A DNA stretch of 64,000 nucleotides from Bacteriovoracaceae bacterium UBA6153 (GCA_002428265.1 DIUR01000012.1:1-64000); one strand, 5' to 3'; counted from the stretch's first letter, positions 7,337 through 15,160 are shown. The notes: generated by a model not told the origin, from the letters alone. A program made the numbers and translations.

Positions 7337-7921
7337 TTATTTTGTAACAGACAATGTTCTTGAGACTGAAGCGATACTGCATTTTGCAAGTTTTGCAATC
7401 TCACGATAGCTATAACCCTTAGTAGCAAGCTCGCGTATCAACTCTTCGTTGATTACTTTTGCTCTACCTAGAATTTTACCTTTCATTCGTGCGTTCGCTA
7501 GACCATTCATTACTCTTTCTCTGATAAGATCACACTCAAGCGCAGAGATTGCACTAATGATTGTGAACATTGCTTTACCCATAGGGGTAGAAGTATCAAT
7601 ATTCTCAGATAGACTAATGAAATGAACGGAAAGCTTGTTAAAAACTTCCATTGCTTGTAACAAATGTTTAGTGCTTCTTGCGAATCTTGAGAATGAATAC
7701 ACTACAAGTGTATGAACATTTCCTAATTCAATAGCAGACATTAAACGATTTAAACCAGGTCGACTCTCCTTTCTTCCAGAGATAGCAAAGTCCTCATAGA
7801 TTTCATAATCAGTGACTCCTTTTTGCTTAAAGTAATTTTCAAGAGCCATTTTCTGAGCTTCTAGCCCCGAAGATTGGCGATCAGTTGAAACTCTCATGTA
7901 AGCAGCATACTTTTTAGACAT
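7337..7921 (-). CDS. Serine recombinase (resolvase/invertase family)
   Basis: A 194-residue protein, the usual size of Tn3 resolvases and Hin-type invertases. The catalytic region is YMRVSTDRQ with Ser12 and Arg10. SFSRFARS supplies further catalytic arginines, then ENIDTSTPMGKAMF and the ERV-x-GL-x2-AR segment follow. The C-terminus holds a helix-turn-helix, YSYREIAKLAKCSIASVSRT (about 169-188). A ribosome site AAGGGAG precedes the ATG. It could resolve element dimers or invert a segment. A 6-bp inverted repeat at 7942-7958 upstream of its start may be part of a binding site. It is a second recombinase besides the tyrosine integrase. Confidence 0.92.
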   Translation of the reverse strand: MSKKYAAYMRVSTDRQSSGLEAQKMALENYFKQKGVTDYEIYEDFAISGRKESRPGLNRLMSAIELGNVHTLVVYSFSRFARSTKHLLQAMEVFNKLSVHFISLSENIDTSTPMGKAMFTIISAISALECDLIRERVMNGLANARMKGKILGRAKVINEELIRELATKGYSYREIAKLAKCSIASVSRTLSVTK

Positions 7922-7941
7922 AGATTCTCCCTTGTAATGGA

Positions 7942-7958
7942 TATCGCATTAGGCGATA
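7942..7958. promoter_or_regulatory. Inverted repeat upstream of the serine recombinase
   Basis: TATCGC-ATTAG-GCGATA, a perfect 6-bp inverted repeat with a 5-base spacer, 21 bases before the recombinase start. Resolvases often bind dyads next to their own gene (res sites) and repress it. A single dyad is weaker evidence than a full three-part res site. Confidence 0.35.
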
Positions 7959-8034
7959 CCCGGTACCTCGAATGGAAAAATGGGTTTTTCATATCTTTCC
8001 AAAATCGGTCTAGGAATTTTGTCTAGAAAACAAG

Positions 8035-9363
8035 TTACTTAATGGATTTGGAAACTAGCTTAGAAATTGCAGTAGAAATAAGCACAGAATTTTTATCCAT
8101 GCTTTCCATTGCCTTATAAATTGTAGGGTCAATTGTCCATTGTCGATTTTCTTCATAATCAAGATAGATTTTCTTACTGCGATTGAAATAACTTTGAAAA
8201 ACAGAAGACATAATCATCTCATATGAATCAGAAGAGTTCTTTTCGGCAAACTCTTTCTCCAAAATCGCCTTTACAGATAAACTTTCATCGCTCTCCATTG
8301 CAAACGTTTCAAGCTGAACGCGAACAGGCTGAAGAGATTCTTTAAGGGTTGAAAAAACCAAATAAGCCTTTAGGTGAGTATCAAGCGATGGATTACTTGC
8401 CGTGGAACCAAGGCGATTTCTATCAAGCAGCGTGAGCGAAAGTTTGTGCCTGAATAAATTGAGAGATTGGTTTATCGTTGAAAGATTATTAAAACTTTCA
8501 AGTGTTAGTTCGATACTTGAAATTAATGGCTCAATAAGGGCAGTAATCTCTTTGGGGAGCAGGGCGTACTTGCCAGATTCGTATAGATTTAAAGAAGTGT
8601 TAAATCTAGTCATCGCCTCAATCACGGGAGTATTTGGATATGATAGATCGACAACTTGCTGCTTCTCAAAATCAGAGAAGTAAACATATCCCATCTCATT
8701 AATTACAATGCTCTCAATTGAGGCATTGTTTAACTTGGAAATATCCCCAAGGACTTCGCTAAGATTATTGTAATAATCTGTCTTGAAGTAGCCGCATTTG
8801 AGACAAGTCATCATGCACGCTATGTCTCTTGTTTGAGTTGCGTGACTATAAAGTAAAAAACTTAAATAATGTTTTGAGAATTTATAGTCAGGGGCTGGGG
8901 ATTTTTTTGCATATCTATAATATGCAAAGTCCATGTCGAGAAAGCTCAGGTACGGCTCGCTATTAAGAGAGCTGCAAAGAAATTTTAAAATCATCCAATT
9001 GTAAAACTTAAAAATATTATCATGTGTAACGGAAGTGCTATTTACATCTAGGGCTTGGCGAACTTTTTCACTAACTCGCTTCAATGGAAACAAGTGAGAA
9101 TATTCCTTATTTGCCAAGTTGGGAGATATCCAGTTACTCCAAATATAACCCACATTCATTTTTGAATGTTCATGGCTTTCAATAATTAAGTGCTCAATTG
9201 TACCCAATCCATAAAATTCATGAATCATCTCATCAGAGACAGTGTTTCCAGCTATGAAATAATTTTTACAGAAGCTCAAGAACTTCCTATCTATTTCGCC
9301 AGTTGTTGCCCATTGAGAGCCTTTGGACTCTGAGTAGCGTTTTATTAATTCTTTAATTTTCAT
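8035..9363 (-). CDS. Large protein of unknown function
   Basis: A 442-residue, mostly helical, apparently cytoplasmic protein with no signal peptide or membrane segment. I recognise no family. Visible points are a basic start (MKIKELIKRYSES), an aromatic-rich stretch around 118-160, a CLKCGY motif near residue 190 that is not paired with a second CxxC, and a long helical region from about 240. It lies divergent from the SSB-like gene across a 115-base gap. It sits in the core of the element rather than the defence block, so it could be a replication, packaging or regulatory protein; it could equally be unrecognised defence cargo. Length and intact frame support a real gene. Confidence 0.7.
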   Translation of the reverse strand: MKIKELIKRYSESKGSQWATTGEIDRKFLSFCKNYFIAGNTVSDEMIHEFYGLGTIEHLIIESHEHSKMNVGYIWSNWISPNLANKEYSHLFPLKRVSEKVRQALDVNSTSVTHDNIFKFYNWMILKFLCSSLNSEPYLSFLDMDFAYYRYAKKSPAPDYKFSKHYLSFLLYSHATQTRDIACMMTCLKCGYFKTDYYNNLSEVLGDISKLNNASIESIVINEMGYVYFSDFEKQQVVDLSYPNTPVIEAMTRFNTSLNLYESGKYALLPKEITALIEPLISSIELTLESFNNLSTINQSLNLFRHKLSLTLLDRNRLGSTASNPSLDTHLKAYLVFSTLKESLQPVRVQLETFAMESDESLSVKAILEKEFAEKNSSDSYEMIMSSVFQSYFNRSKKIYLDYEENRQWTIDPTIYKAMESMDKNSVLISTAISKLVSKSIK

Positions 9364-9381
9364 AGTTTAATCTGCTTATTT

Positions 9382-9406
9382 AGTTCAATTCTAAAGTAAG
9401 TGAACT
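9382..9406. promoter_or_regulatory. Inverted repeat in a divergent promoter region
   Basis: AGTTCA and TGAACT, a perfect 6-bp inverted repeat 13 bases apart, in the 115-base gap between the divergent unknown gene (8035-9363) and the SSB-like gene (9479). The gap must hold promoters for both directions, so this is a candidate operator switching the replication module. Confidence 0.35.
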
Positions 9407-9478
9407 GTTGGTTTCAAGCATATTTTTTTAAGGCAAATAAAGTCAGTCAATAATGACAAATTATCAGGAGGTATTTTC

Positions 9479-9805
9479 ATGGATTACATTACATTTGAAG
9501 CAAGAGGGAGGTCGGTTAGCGACCCCGAGGAGATTAAGACAAAAGGAGGTGCGCAGGGAGTAAAAGGCTCGATCGCTATCAATAAATTTGTTCCCAAGGG
9601 AGATGGTTTATTTGAAACAAATACCATATTTCTCAACTATGAATGCTGGGATTCTGATCCTGAAACAATCAAACTTAGACTAGCAAAGGGCAGAACCATA
9701 AAGCTCACCGGTGAAATCAAAGAAGATAAGTGGATTAGCTCCAGTAATGAGAAGCGAAAGAGCGTAACTCTCAAAGTTAAAACAATTATAAACATTCAAG
9801 ATTAA
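9479..9805 (+). CDS. SSB-like OB-fold protein
   Basis: A 108-residue protein resembling a short single-stranded-DNA-binding protein: FLNYECWDSDPETIKLRLAK followed by GRTIKLTGEIKEDKW and VTLKVKTIINI. This follows the SSB pattern of F-x-C-x-W...KG-x2-V-x-G-x-L-x2-x2-W. It lacks the acidic SSB tail. A near-perfect AGGAGGT lies seven bases before the ATG, suggesting strong expression. It begins the plus-strand replication/mobility run with the helicase, excisionase and integrase. It probably coats single-stranded DNA during replication of the excised element. The family is inferred from pattern, so a different OB-fold protein is possible. Confidence 0.6.
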   Translation: MDYITFEARGRSVSDPEEIKTKGGAQGVKGSIAINKFVPKGDGLFETNTIFLNYECWDSDPETIKLRLAKGRTIKLTGEIKEDKWISSSNEKRKSVTLKVKTIINIQD

Positions 9806-9808
9806 CAT

Positions 9809-9828
9809 GCAGGGGGTTCGCCTCCTGC
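9809..9828 (+). promoter_or_regulatory. Stable hairpin with TTCG loop between the SSB-like and helicase genes
   Basis: GCAGGGGG-TTCG-CCTCCTGC pairs as an 8-bp stem (one G-T wobble) with a UUCG tetraloop, among the most stable RNA hairpins. It occupies most of the 38-base gap between the two genes, and no T-tract follows. It may protect or block mRNA and set the ratio of SSB to helicase, whose ribosome site is weak. Confidence 0.5.
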
Positions 9829-9843
9829 TTCCTGGGAAAACAT

Positions 9844-11166
9844 ATGGGTAAAGAAGCAATTTTTATAAGCGAAAAAGTTGTCAGTGGTTTGAAGTGGAGC
9901 AATCGACTTGTTTCACAAAATGGAGATTTGTTTTTATATGAAGAAAATAAATACGTTCGAGTACCTTTCAATGACATCATTAGGGAGATTGTGATTTGGC
10001 TAAAGACCAGCAAGAGCTTCAGTGATCTGAATTATAAAAATATTCAAGACATCGCAAGCCTAATTATTGCACAATCACCACCCCCGACACATAACATTTA
10101 CCAATTAAGGGATGTGTCAAAGTCACACATTCCCTTGAGCAATGTCATGCTTGAACTTACCAGGTCTGAAAAATATCTACACATGAAAACTGTTAACCAC
10201 TCGCGGGAGTTCTTTAATTTACACAGCCTGAATTTTGAATATAAGCCCAAGGCAGGCTGCAAGCACTTCATAGCATTTCTAAAATCAGTACTGAGTGATG
10301 AAGAAATACTCTTACTTCAAGAATGGTTCGGTTATCAATTAATCCCAAGCAACTACGCACACAAAATGATGATAATGTTTGGTCAGGGTGCAAATGGAAA
10401 GTCTGTAATATGTCTCATACTGAGACTTCTGCTCGGTGAAAACAATGTTTCATCTGTTCCACTAAATGCATTTCTTCCAAATTCTAGATTTAGCCTAGCT
10501 CAAACAGAAGGAAAACTTGCAAATATTGTTGAAGAAATGGACGAACTAAGCACAGTACTTACAGCTAGTCTCAAGCAATATGTTGCTGGAGGTGAAATGA
10601 CAATCGAGAGAAAGTTCAGAGACGGGTATCGCATGAAGCCCACGGCAAGGCTAACATTCGCCACCAATACTTTACCTAAATTCAAAGATGAATCTGATGG
10701 TATTTGGAGAAGACTTTTAATATTAAATTTTACAAGACAATTTTTGGATGAGTCTGAGCAAAATAAAAATCTATCTGATCCTACTTACTGGATTAGCACT
10801 GATGAGATGAGTGGCATTTTCAATTGGTCGCTAAAGGGTCTCAAAAGATTATCAAGCAATGATTGGACATTTACCTCACCGCCCTCAATGACAAACTTGC
10901 TGAATAGTTATCGAATGGACTTAAATCCCGAACAGCAATTTATTAAAGACTACTTAAAAGAATCACCTGAAGGCTCACTTGGAAGTATGGAGGTCTATGC
11001 TAGATATACAAAATTCTGTAACGACAATGGTTTTTACCGAAAGAATCACATCTACTTTTCAAAAGAGCTTCTCAAAACACTTAAGCACGTAAAAGTTTCA
11101 ACGCACCCACAAAGAATTGGCGGAATTAGGACTCGTATTATGAAGGGAGTTACGTGGGCAGATTAG
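9844..11166 (+). CDS. D5/P4-type SF3 replicative helicase (phage/plasmid primase family, C-terminal portion)
   Basis: A 440-residue protein. Residues 135-170 match the D5_N region. Walker A is FGQGANGKS (179-187). Walker B is the acidic NIVEEMDEL segment (about 223-231). Sensor 1 is LTFATNTLPKF, followed by GIWRRLLILNF, the SF3 arginine-finger region. The last 90 residues resemble the D5 C-terminal winged helix. P4 alpha (about 777 residues) also has an N-terminal primase domain; here only about 130 residues precede the helicase and no EGYAT-type primase motif is seen. This is therefore a helicase/origin-binding version without its own primase. The stop codon overlaps the first iteron of 11166-11183. 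The family is clear. Confidence 0.9.
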   Translation: MGKEAIFISEKVVSGLKWSNRLVSQNGDLFLYEENKYVRVPFNDIIREIVIWLKTSKSFSDLNYKNIQDIASLIIAQSPPPTHNIYQLRDVSKSHIPLSNVMLELTRSEKYLHMKTVNHSREFFNLHSLNFEYKPKAGCKHFIAFLKSVLSDEEILLLQEWFGYQLIPSNYAHKMMIMFGQGANGKSVICLILRLLLGENNVSSVPLNAFLPNSRFSLAQTEGKLANIVEEMDELSTVLTASLKQYVAGGEMTIERKFRDGYRMKPTARLTFATNTLPKFKDESDGIWRRLLILNFTRQFLDESEQNKNLSDPTYWISTDEMSGIFNWSLKGLKRLSSNDWTFTSPPSMTNLLNSYRMDLNPEQQFIKDYLKESPEGSLGSMEVYARYTKFCNDNGFYRKNHIYFSKELLKTLKHVKVSTHPQRIGGIRTRIMKGVTWAD

Positions 11167-11183
11167 GCACAGTTGGCACAGTC
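11166..11183 (+). repeat. Tandem 9-bp iterons, candidate replication origin site 2
   Basis: GGCACAGTT directly followed by GGCACAGTC, starting in the helicase stop codon. It is nearly identical to the pair at 7207-7224 in the opposite orientation, with 15 or more of 18 positions shared. Repeats beside the replication gene are the normal place for initiator binding. Binding by the helicase is inferred. Confidence 0.6.
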
Positions 11184-11211
11184 ACTTTGAATTAATTATT
11201 TTAAGGAATTT

Positions 11212-11463
11212 ATGTTACATAAATCGTTACACAGTAAAAAACCAATTACAGATACAGACACAACCATTCTGAGTGGATATAACCCCACTCAGTTCTTTAA
11301 CAAATCAATATGGAGAGTTGCAGAAGTTGCTTGTTACCTTGGAGTTTCTAAAGGTCACATATACAACTTATGCTCAAGACGAGAAATTCCTTTCGCGAAA
11401 AAAGGAAAGCTTTTGTATTTCATTCCTAAGGAGATTGAGAATTGGATTCTACTTGGAGATTAA
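11212..11463 (+). CDS. Excisionase-like helix-turn-helix protein
   Basis: An 83-residue protein. WRVAEVACYLGVSKGHIYNL (about 33-52) followed by REIPFAKKGKLLYFIPKEIENWI is the pattern of the MerR/excisionase winged-helix domain (HTH_17). Such proteins bend DNA at attachment sites and drive excision, or act as regulators. It stands directly upstream of the integrase, with two bases between its stop and the integrase ATG. AAGGA precedes the ATG at rather short spacing. The first 28 residues form a Thr/Ser-rich leader. Direction control of integration is the likely role. Confidence 0.8.
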   Translation: MLHKSLHSKKPITDTDTTILSGYNPTQFFNKSIWRVAEVACYLGVSKGHIYNLCSRREIPFAKKGKLLYFIPKEIENWILLGD

Positions 11464-11465
11464 GT

Positions 11466-12674
11466 ATGGATTCTAACATTAGGAGATACGAGAAAGTAAA
11501 AGGACAAACTGGCATAAGGAAAGATCGCCTATCAGGAAACTATGAAGCTTATAAAAAAGTTCAAGGCAAGAGATACTCGTCTACGTTTGAAGGTATTAGA
11601 GAAGCTCGTCAATGGCGATCTTCCTTTGTTCCCTTAGAGGTAAATGCAAGCAATTCTAAAATAACTCTTGGTGAACTAATTCAACTTTACAAAGATGAGC
11701 ACCTATCAACACTAGCGACCTCTACTAGGCTTGTCCGACTAGATAGAATCAAGGTCTTTGCAGACTTAGCAAGATATGAAGTTGAAAAACTAACGCCTGA
11801 ACAGATCACTAGATTCTTTATGATAAAAGTTAAAGAAGCTAAGGATTGTAAGTCCAGAAGATATAACTTCGATGCAGAGATAAGAGACTTAAGAGCTATT
11901 CTTAACTGGTACAGGGAAACATATAACTATAAATATGCAGTTCCGATAATAGCTAAGAAGCTTCGACAAGTTGGTACACTAACCAAAGACAAAAAGATTA
12001 AGGAGAAGTTGAGCGCGGATGAATTTATCTTATTCTTTAATGCGCTTCCTTCCTTTTACAAAGACGTTGCGCTGGTTCAATCCAGGATTGCAGGACGAAT
12101 AAGTGAAGTTGCAGGACTGCAAATACCTAGCTTAGATTTTGAGAATCGGATAATTACGATCAAGGATGTGGTGGTGTATGGAAGAAAAAAAGAATTTGTG
12201 GAATTAAAATCACTTCCTAAGTCTGGCGAGATTAGGAAGTGTCTTTTAACGGATGATTGTTTGGAAGTCTTTTTAAGAAGGGTTAACTTAAAAGCACCTG
12301 GTTCTAATTATGTTTTCCATGTTGATGGTCAGCCTTTGAAATATAGATCAGTTCAACATGCGTACGATAAAGCCTTACGAGATGTAGACCTTTATAAAAA
12401 AACATCTGGTACGCACATGATAAGACATTTCACAGCAACACTTACTCGACTTGTGTGTGGAAATTTAGATTCTGTTCAAGCAGTAACAGGTCATAAATCT
12501 TTAAAGCTTGTTCAAAACTATGGTGCTTTAGCGGGTTCGTTACAAGGTGATTCAATGGTTAAGGTTGAAGAGTTTCTTAGATCGAAGACTCATCCGGTAG
12601 ACGAAAGATGTGCAAAGGATGTGCAGGGTTTAAAGTCAGGAAAATTAGTTAAAGATAGCGATAGTTTAGGTTAA
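11466..12674 (+). CDS. int: Tyrosine recombinase integrase
   Basis: A 402-residue protein when started at 11466, where GGAG lies seven bases upstream; a TTG at 11442 lies inside the previous gene. An N-terminal arm-binding region (GIRKDRLSGNYEAYKKVQGK) precedes a SAM-like core-binding domain (about 62-155) and the catalytic domain. Catalytic residues visible are Arg211 in AGRISEV, His317 and Arg320 in HMIRH, His343 in GHKSL and the nucleophile Tyr352 in NYGAL. The stop lies three bases from the end of tRNA-Arg, so the enzyme most likely recombines at that tRNA. It forms an operon with the excisionase-like gene. It is complete, so the element may still be mobile. Confidence 0.95.
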   Translation: MDSNIRRYEKVKGQTGIRKDRLSGNYEAYKKVQGKRYSSTFEGIREARQWRSSFVPLEVNASNSKITLGELIQLYKDEHLSTLATSTRLVRLDRIKVFADLARYEVEKLTPEQITRFFMIKVKEAKDCKSRRYNFDAEIRDLRAILNWYRETYNYKYAVPIIAKKLRQVGTLTKDKKIKEKLSADEFILFFNALPSFYKDVALVQSRIAGRISEVAGLQIPSLDFENRIITIKDVVVYGRKKEFVELKSLPKSGEIRKCLLTDDCLEVFLRRVNLKAPGSNYVFHVDGQPLKYRSVQHAYDKALRDVDLYKKTSGTHMIRHFTATLTRLVCGNLDSVQAVTGHKSLKLVQNYGALAGSLQGDSMVKVEEFLRSKTHPVDERCAKDVQGLKSGKLVKDSDSLG

Positions 12675-12677
12675 AAA

Positions 12678-12754
12678 TGGCGCACTCTGAGGGATTCGAA
12701 CCCCCGACCAACTGGTTCGAAGCCAGCTACTCTATCCAGCTGAGCTAAGAGTGC
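12678..12754 (-). tRNA. tRNA-Arg (anticodon UCG)
   Basis: On the minus strand a 77-base cloverleaf: acceptor GCACTCT paired with AGAGTGC, U8-A9, D-stem GCTC/GAGT, anticodon loop CTTCGAA giving UCG (Arg, codon CGA), T-arm with GGTTCGAATCC, discriminator G and an encoded CCA (12678-12680). The 3' end faces the integrase gene and is the likely attachment core. Confidence 0.95.
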
Positions 12755-12910
12755 GCATAAAAGGATTAATTTCATTATAAAAACTCCATCCCCATTTAAC
12801 AAGCCACTTCGCCCTTAATCCCCTCATTATCCCCAAAATACCCCCTTAAAACGCCTATAAATGTTTCAAAAGCATTTAACAATAGGCCCTTGTTCATATA
12901 AAGTGCGCCC
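12755..12910. other. Intergenic region upstream of a methyltransferase gene
   Basis: A 156-base gap holding the promoters of the tRNA (minus) and the methyltransferase (plus). It contains several C-runs and the 13-mer ATCCCCTCATTAT (12818-12830), which recurs at 15079-15091 in front of another gene. No reading frame or stable hairpin is visible. Confidence 0.4.
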
Positions 12911-13792
12911 ATGAGTAATTTAGTTTCAGAAAACATTCCCGGCTACACACTGCTTGATTCTGGTTTTGGAAAAAAACTTGAGATCATCGCAGGAGTGACA
13001 GTTGAACGTCCCTCTCCTCAGGCCATCTGGGCGCCAAAGCTTCCAGAGAGTGAATGGAAGAAGGCCACATCTGTTTGCATCCGTAAATCTGATGGTGGTG
13101 GAACCTGGAAGCATAGAGGCGATAAAGAGCCAAAAGATCTGCTTCTTGAATGGGAGCAATTAAAGTTCAAATTGAAATTTACATCATTTGGCCACTGCGG
13201 AGTTTTTTTTGAACAGCAGGCCGTATGGAATACTCTTTTAAAAGAAACAAGAGCTCTAGAAAAAGAACTGGGAAGACCACTTAGATTTTTAAATCTTTTT
13301 GGTTATACGGGATGCGCTAGCCTTGCTGTACTCTCAACTGGTGCAGAAGTTTTTCATGTCGATTCTAGTAAAGGTGTTCTGACATGGGGAAGAGAAAATG
13401 CCGAACTCTCAAAACTCGATACGAAAAAAATTAAATTTGTTCAAGAAGATGTCAAAGCTTTCGTAAAGCACTCACTACGAAAAGGCTTCAGGTATGATGC
13501 CATTCTTGCAGACCCACCTAGCTGGGGGCATGGGGCCAATAAAGAAGTCTGGGAATTTGATCAGATGATTCATGAGCTCATCACTGACTGCTATAATATT
13601 CTTACCCGTGAAAAAAGCTTTTTCTTTTTATCCTCTCACACTCACGGTGTTCAGTCGGAAGCTCTGAAAAACATTATGAATGACCATAAGTCTAAAAAAG
13701 AAGTGGTTGTTGGTGAGCTTGGAGTACGTCACTCAAATGACTCAAGAATTTTGCCGGCCGGAATCTATTCTTTGGCCAAAAACATCGTTTAG
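12911..13792 (+). CDS. Class I SAM-dependent methyltransferase, RlmI/RlmK-like
   Basis: A 293-residue protein with a Rossmann methyltransferase core: FLNLFGYTG (127-135) is the SAM-binding loop, EVFHVDSS (146-153) the acidic loop, and ILADPPSWGHG (198-208) motif IV. GHCGVFFEQQ before the SAM motif also fits the PF10672 family. Relatives include 23S rRNA cytosine-C5 methyltransferases, but this short version lacks a PUA domain and the usual catalytic Cys after motif IV (here PPSWG). The substrate is therefore uncertain. It lies just outside the integrated element, is transcribed away from the tRNA, and is the first clearly chromosomal gene. Role in RNA or small-molecule methylation is inferred. 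Confidence 0.8.
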   Translation: MSNLVSENIPGYTLLDSGFGKKLEIIAGVTVERPSPQAIWAPKLPESEWKKATSVCIRKSDGGGTWKHRGDKEPKDLLLEWEQLKFKLKFTSFGHCGVFFEQQAVWNTLLKETRALEKELGRPLRFLNLFGYTGCASLAVLSTGAEVFHVDSSKGVLTWGRENAELSKLDTKKIKFVQEDVKAFVKHSLRKGFRYDAILADPPSWGHGANKEVWEFDQMIHELITDCYNILTREKSFFFLSSHTHGVQSEALKNIMNDHKSKKEVVVGELGVRHSNDSRILPAGIYSLAKNIV

Positions 13793-13832
13793 AGTTGTCA
13801 GCAACATCCTTTTCATAAATAATTAATAGATA

Positions 13833-15062
13833 ATGAATAACCATGCATCATCTCCTGCTCTGCCAGATTTCGAACTCAATTTGAAAGGGCGCTACTGTCT
13901 GCACCCATTTAGAAGTATGGAACTTCATCTCGATGGCGGAGCTTATGTATGCTGCCCAAGTTGGCTTAAAACCAATATTGGGGAGTTTAAAAAAGAGGAC
14001 ATCCGTGAAATCTGGAACTCTCCCATTGCTCAAGACATAAGAGCTTCAATTATTGATGGCAGTTATAAATATTGCGATAAAATTGCCTGTCCGTTTATCC
14101 AAGGAGAAGCCCTCCCTTTTTATGGCGATCTAGAGCCTAAAATGAAAAAGTATATTGATAATAAGCAAGTCGTTCTAGATACCTCTCCTGAAAATGTCAT
14201 GTTCACTTTCGATGCCTCATGCAATCTTTCATGCCCCACCTGTAGATCTGAAAAACTGAGCTACACCATTGACTCAAACGAGTACAAAGATCTCAATAAA
14301 CTATGTCATGAAATAACGGCTTCACTTCTAAAAGATCCGAATACTGACCTCACTCTAAATATAACTGGCTCTGGAGATCCTTTCTCCTCACTTGCCTTCA
14401 GACACTTTCTTGAAAGTATTGACGGCACAAAATATCCAAATTTAAAATTTAGATTTCAGACGAATGGGCTTCTCTTAACTCCTATCATGTGGGAGAGACT
14501 TTCCAAAATTCATAACAACATTGAACATATCTATGTTTCTATAGATGCTTCTACTTCTGAAACATATGCCATTGTTCGTCGTGGTGGTCATTTTTCTGTG
14601 ATTATGGAAAACATGAGATTCATTTGTAAACTTAGAGCAGATAAAAAATTTAAACATCTCAAAGTCAATTTTGTAGTTCAGCAAAAAAATTATAAGGAAA
14701 TTCCACAATTCGCTAAAATTTTTTTAGACATGGGCTGCGATAGTATTGATTTTTCAAAAGTTATTGACTGGGGATCATGGAGCAAAGAAGAGTTTGCTGC
14801 TAACTGTATCTGGGATGAAAATCATCCTGACTATAATCACTTCATTTCTGTATTAGCTGATCCTATACTATCTCATTGGAACGTTTACTTAGGAAATATT
14901 CTTCCTTATAGAAAACTTGCGATTCAAAGACAAATGGCCAACCAACCTCTCTTACAAAAGTATAAAATATTTTTTTCATACTATTTAAGAACTAAGTTCA
15001 CCAACCTTTTCAAGAAGCTTAGAGTTCTCAAGAAAAAAATTATCCACCTGTTTAAACTTTAG
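13833..15062 (+). CDS. Radical SAM protein with N-terminal SPASM-like cysteines
   Basis: A 409-residue protein. The radical SAM motif CNLSCPTC (Cys130, Cys134, Cys137) binds the 4Fe-4S cluster that cleaves S-adenosylmethionine. NITGSGDPFSS near residue 178 fits the GGE-like motif, and FQTNGLLLT and YVSIDAST follow as in radical SAM barrels. An earlier cysteine group (22, 40, 41, 81, 86) with GGAYVCCPSW resembles SPASM-type auxiliary clusters, but lies before rather than after the core. The last 30 residues are very basic (KKLRVLKKKIIHLFKL), which may bind membrane or nucleic acid. No precursor-peptide gene is visible nearby, so the substrate is unknown. Confidence 0.88.
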   Translation: MNNHASSPALPDFELNLKGRYCLHPFRSMELHLDGGAYVCCPSWLKTNIGEFKKEDIREIWNSPIAQDIRASIIDGSYKYCDKIACPFIQGEALPFYGDLEPKMKKYIDNKQVVLDTSPENVMFTFDASCNLSCPTCRSEKLSYTIDSNEYKDLNKLCHEITASLLKDPNTDLTLNITGSGDPFSSLAFRHFLESIDGTKYPNLKFRFQTNGLLLTPIMWERLSKIHNNIEHIYVSIDASTSETYAIVRRGGHFSVIMENMRFICKLRADKKFKHLKVNFVVQQKNYKEIPQFAKIFLDMGCDSIDFSKVIDWGSWSKEEFAANCIWDENHPDYNHFISVLADPILSHWNVYLGNILPYRKLAIQRQMANQPLLQKYKIFFSYYLRTKFTNLFKKLRVLKKKIIHLFKL

Positions 15063-15160
15063 ACAGTCGCCCGTCCCTATCCCCTCATTATTCCTGATTT
15101 AGTCCTCTGGCCGAGGTTTTGCTAATACATAACCAATTAATGTATTTGCGGAGACCTCAT

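Larger units (their letters stand above)
1..12677. mobile_element. Right-hand part of a P4-like integrated element carrying defence genes; left end outside the window
   Basis: An integrase gene (11466-12674) ends three bases from the 3' end of tRNA-Arg, with excisionase-like, SF3 helicase and SSB-like genes immediately upstream. This is the usual layout of P4-type satellites and integrative islands, which insert at the 3' end of tRNA genes and rebuild the tRNA. Cargo includes a serine recombinase, a restriction-modification pair, an AIPR gene and a HEPN gene. I looked by eye for a second copy of the tRNA 3' end between 1 and 12677 and did not find one, so the left attachment site is probably beyond the window. 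No capsid, portal, terminase or conjugation gene is visible, so it may depend on a helper. Seen: gene order and the tRNA junction. Inferred: the element's nature. Confidence 0.8.
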
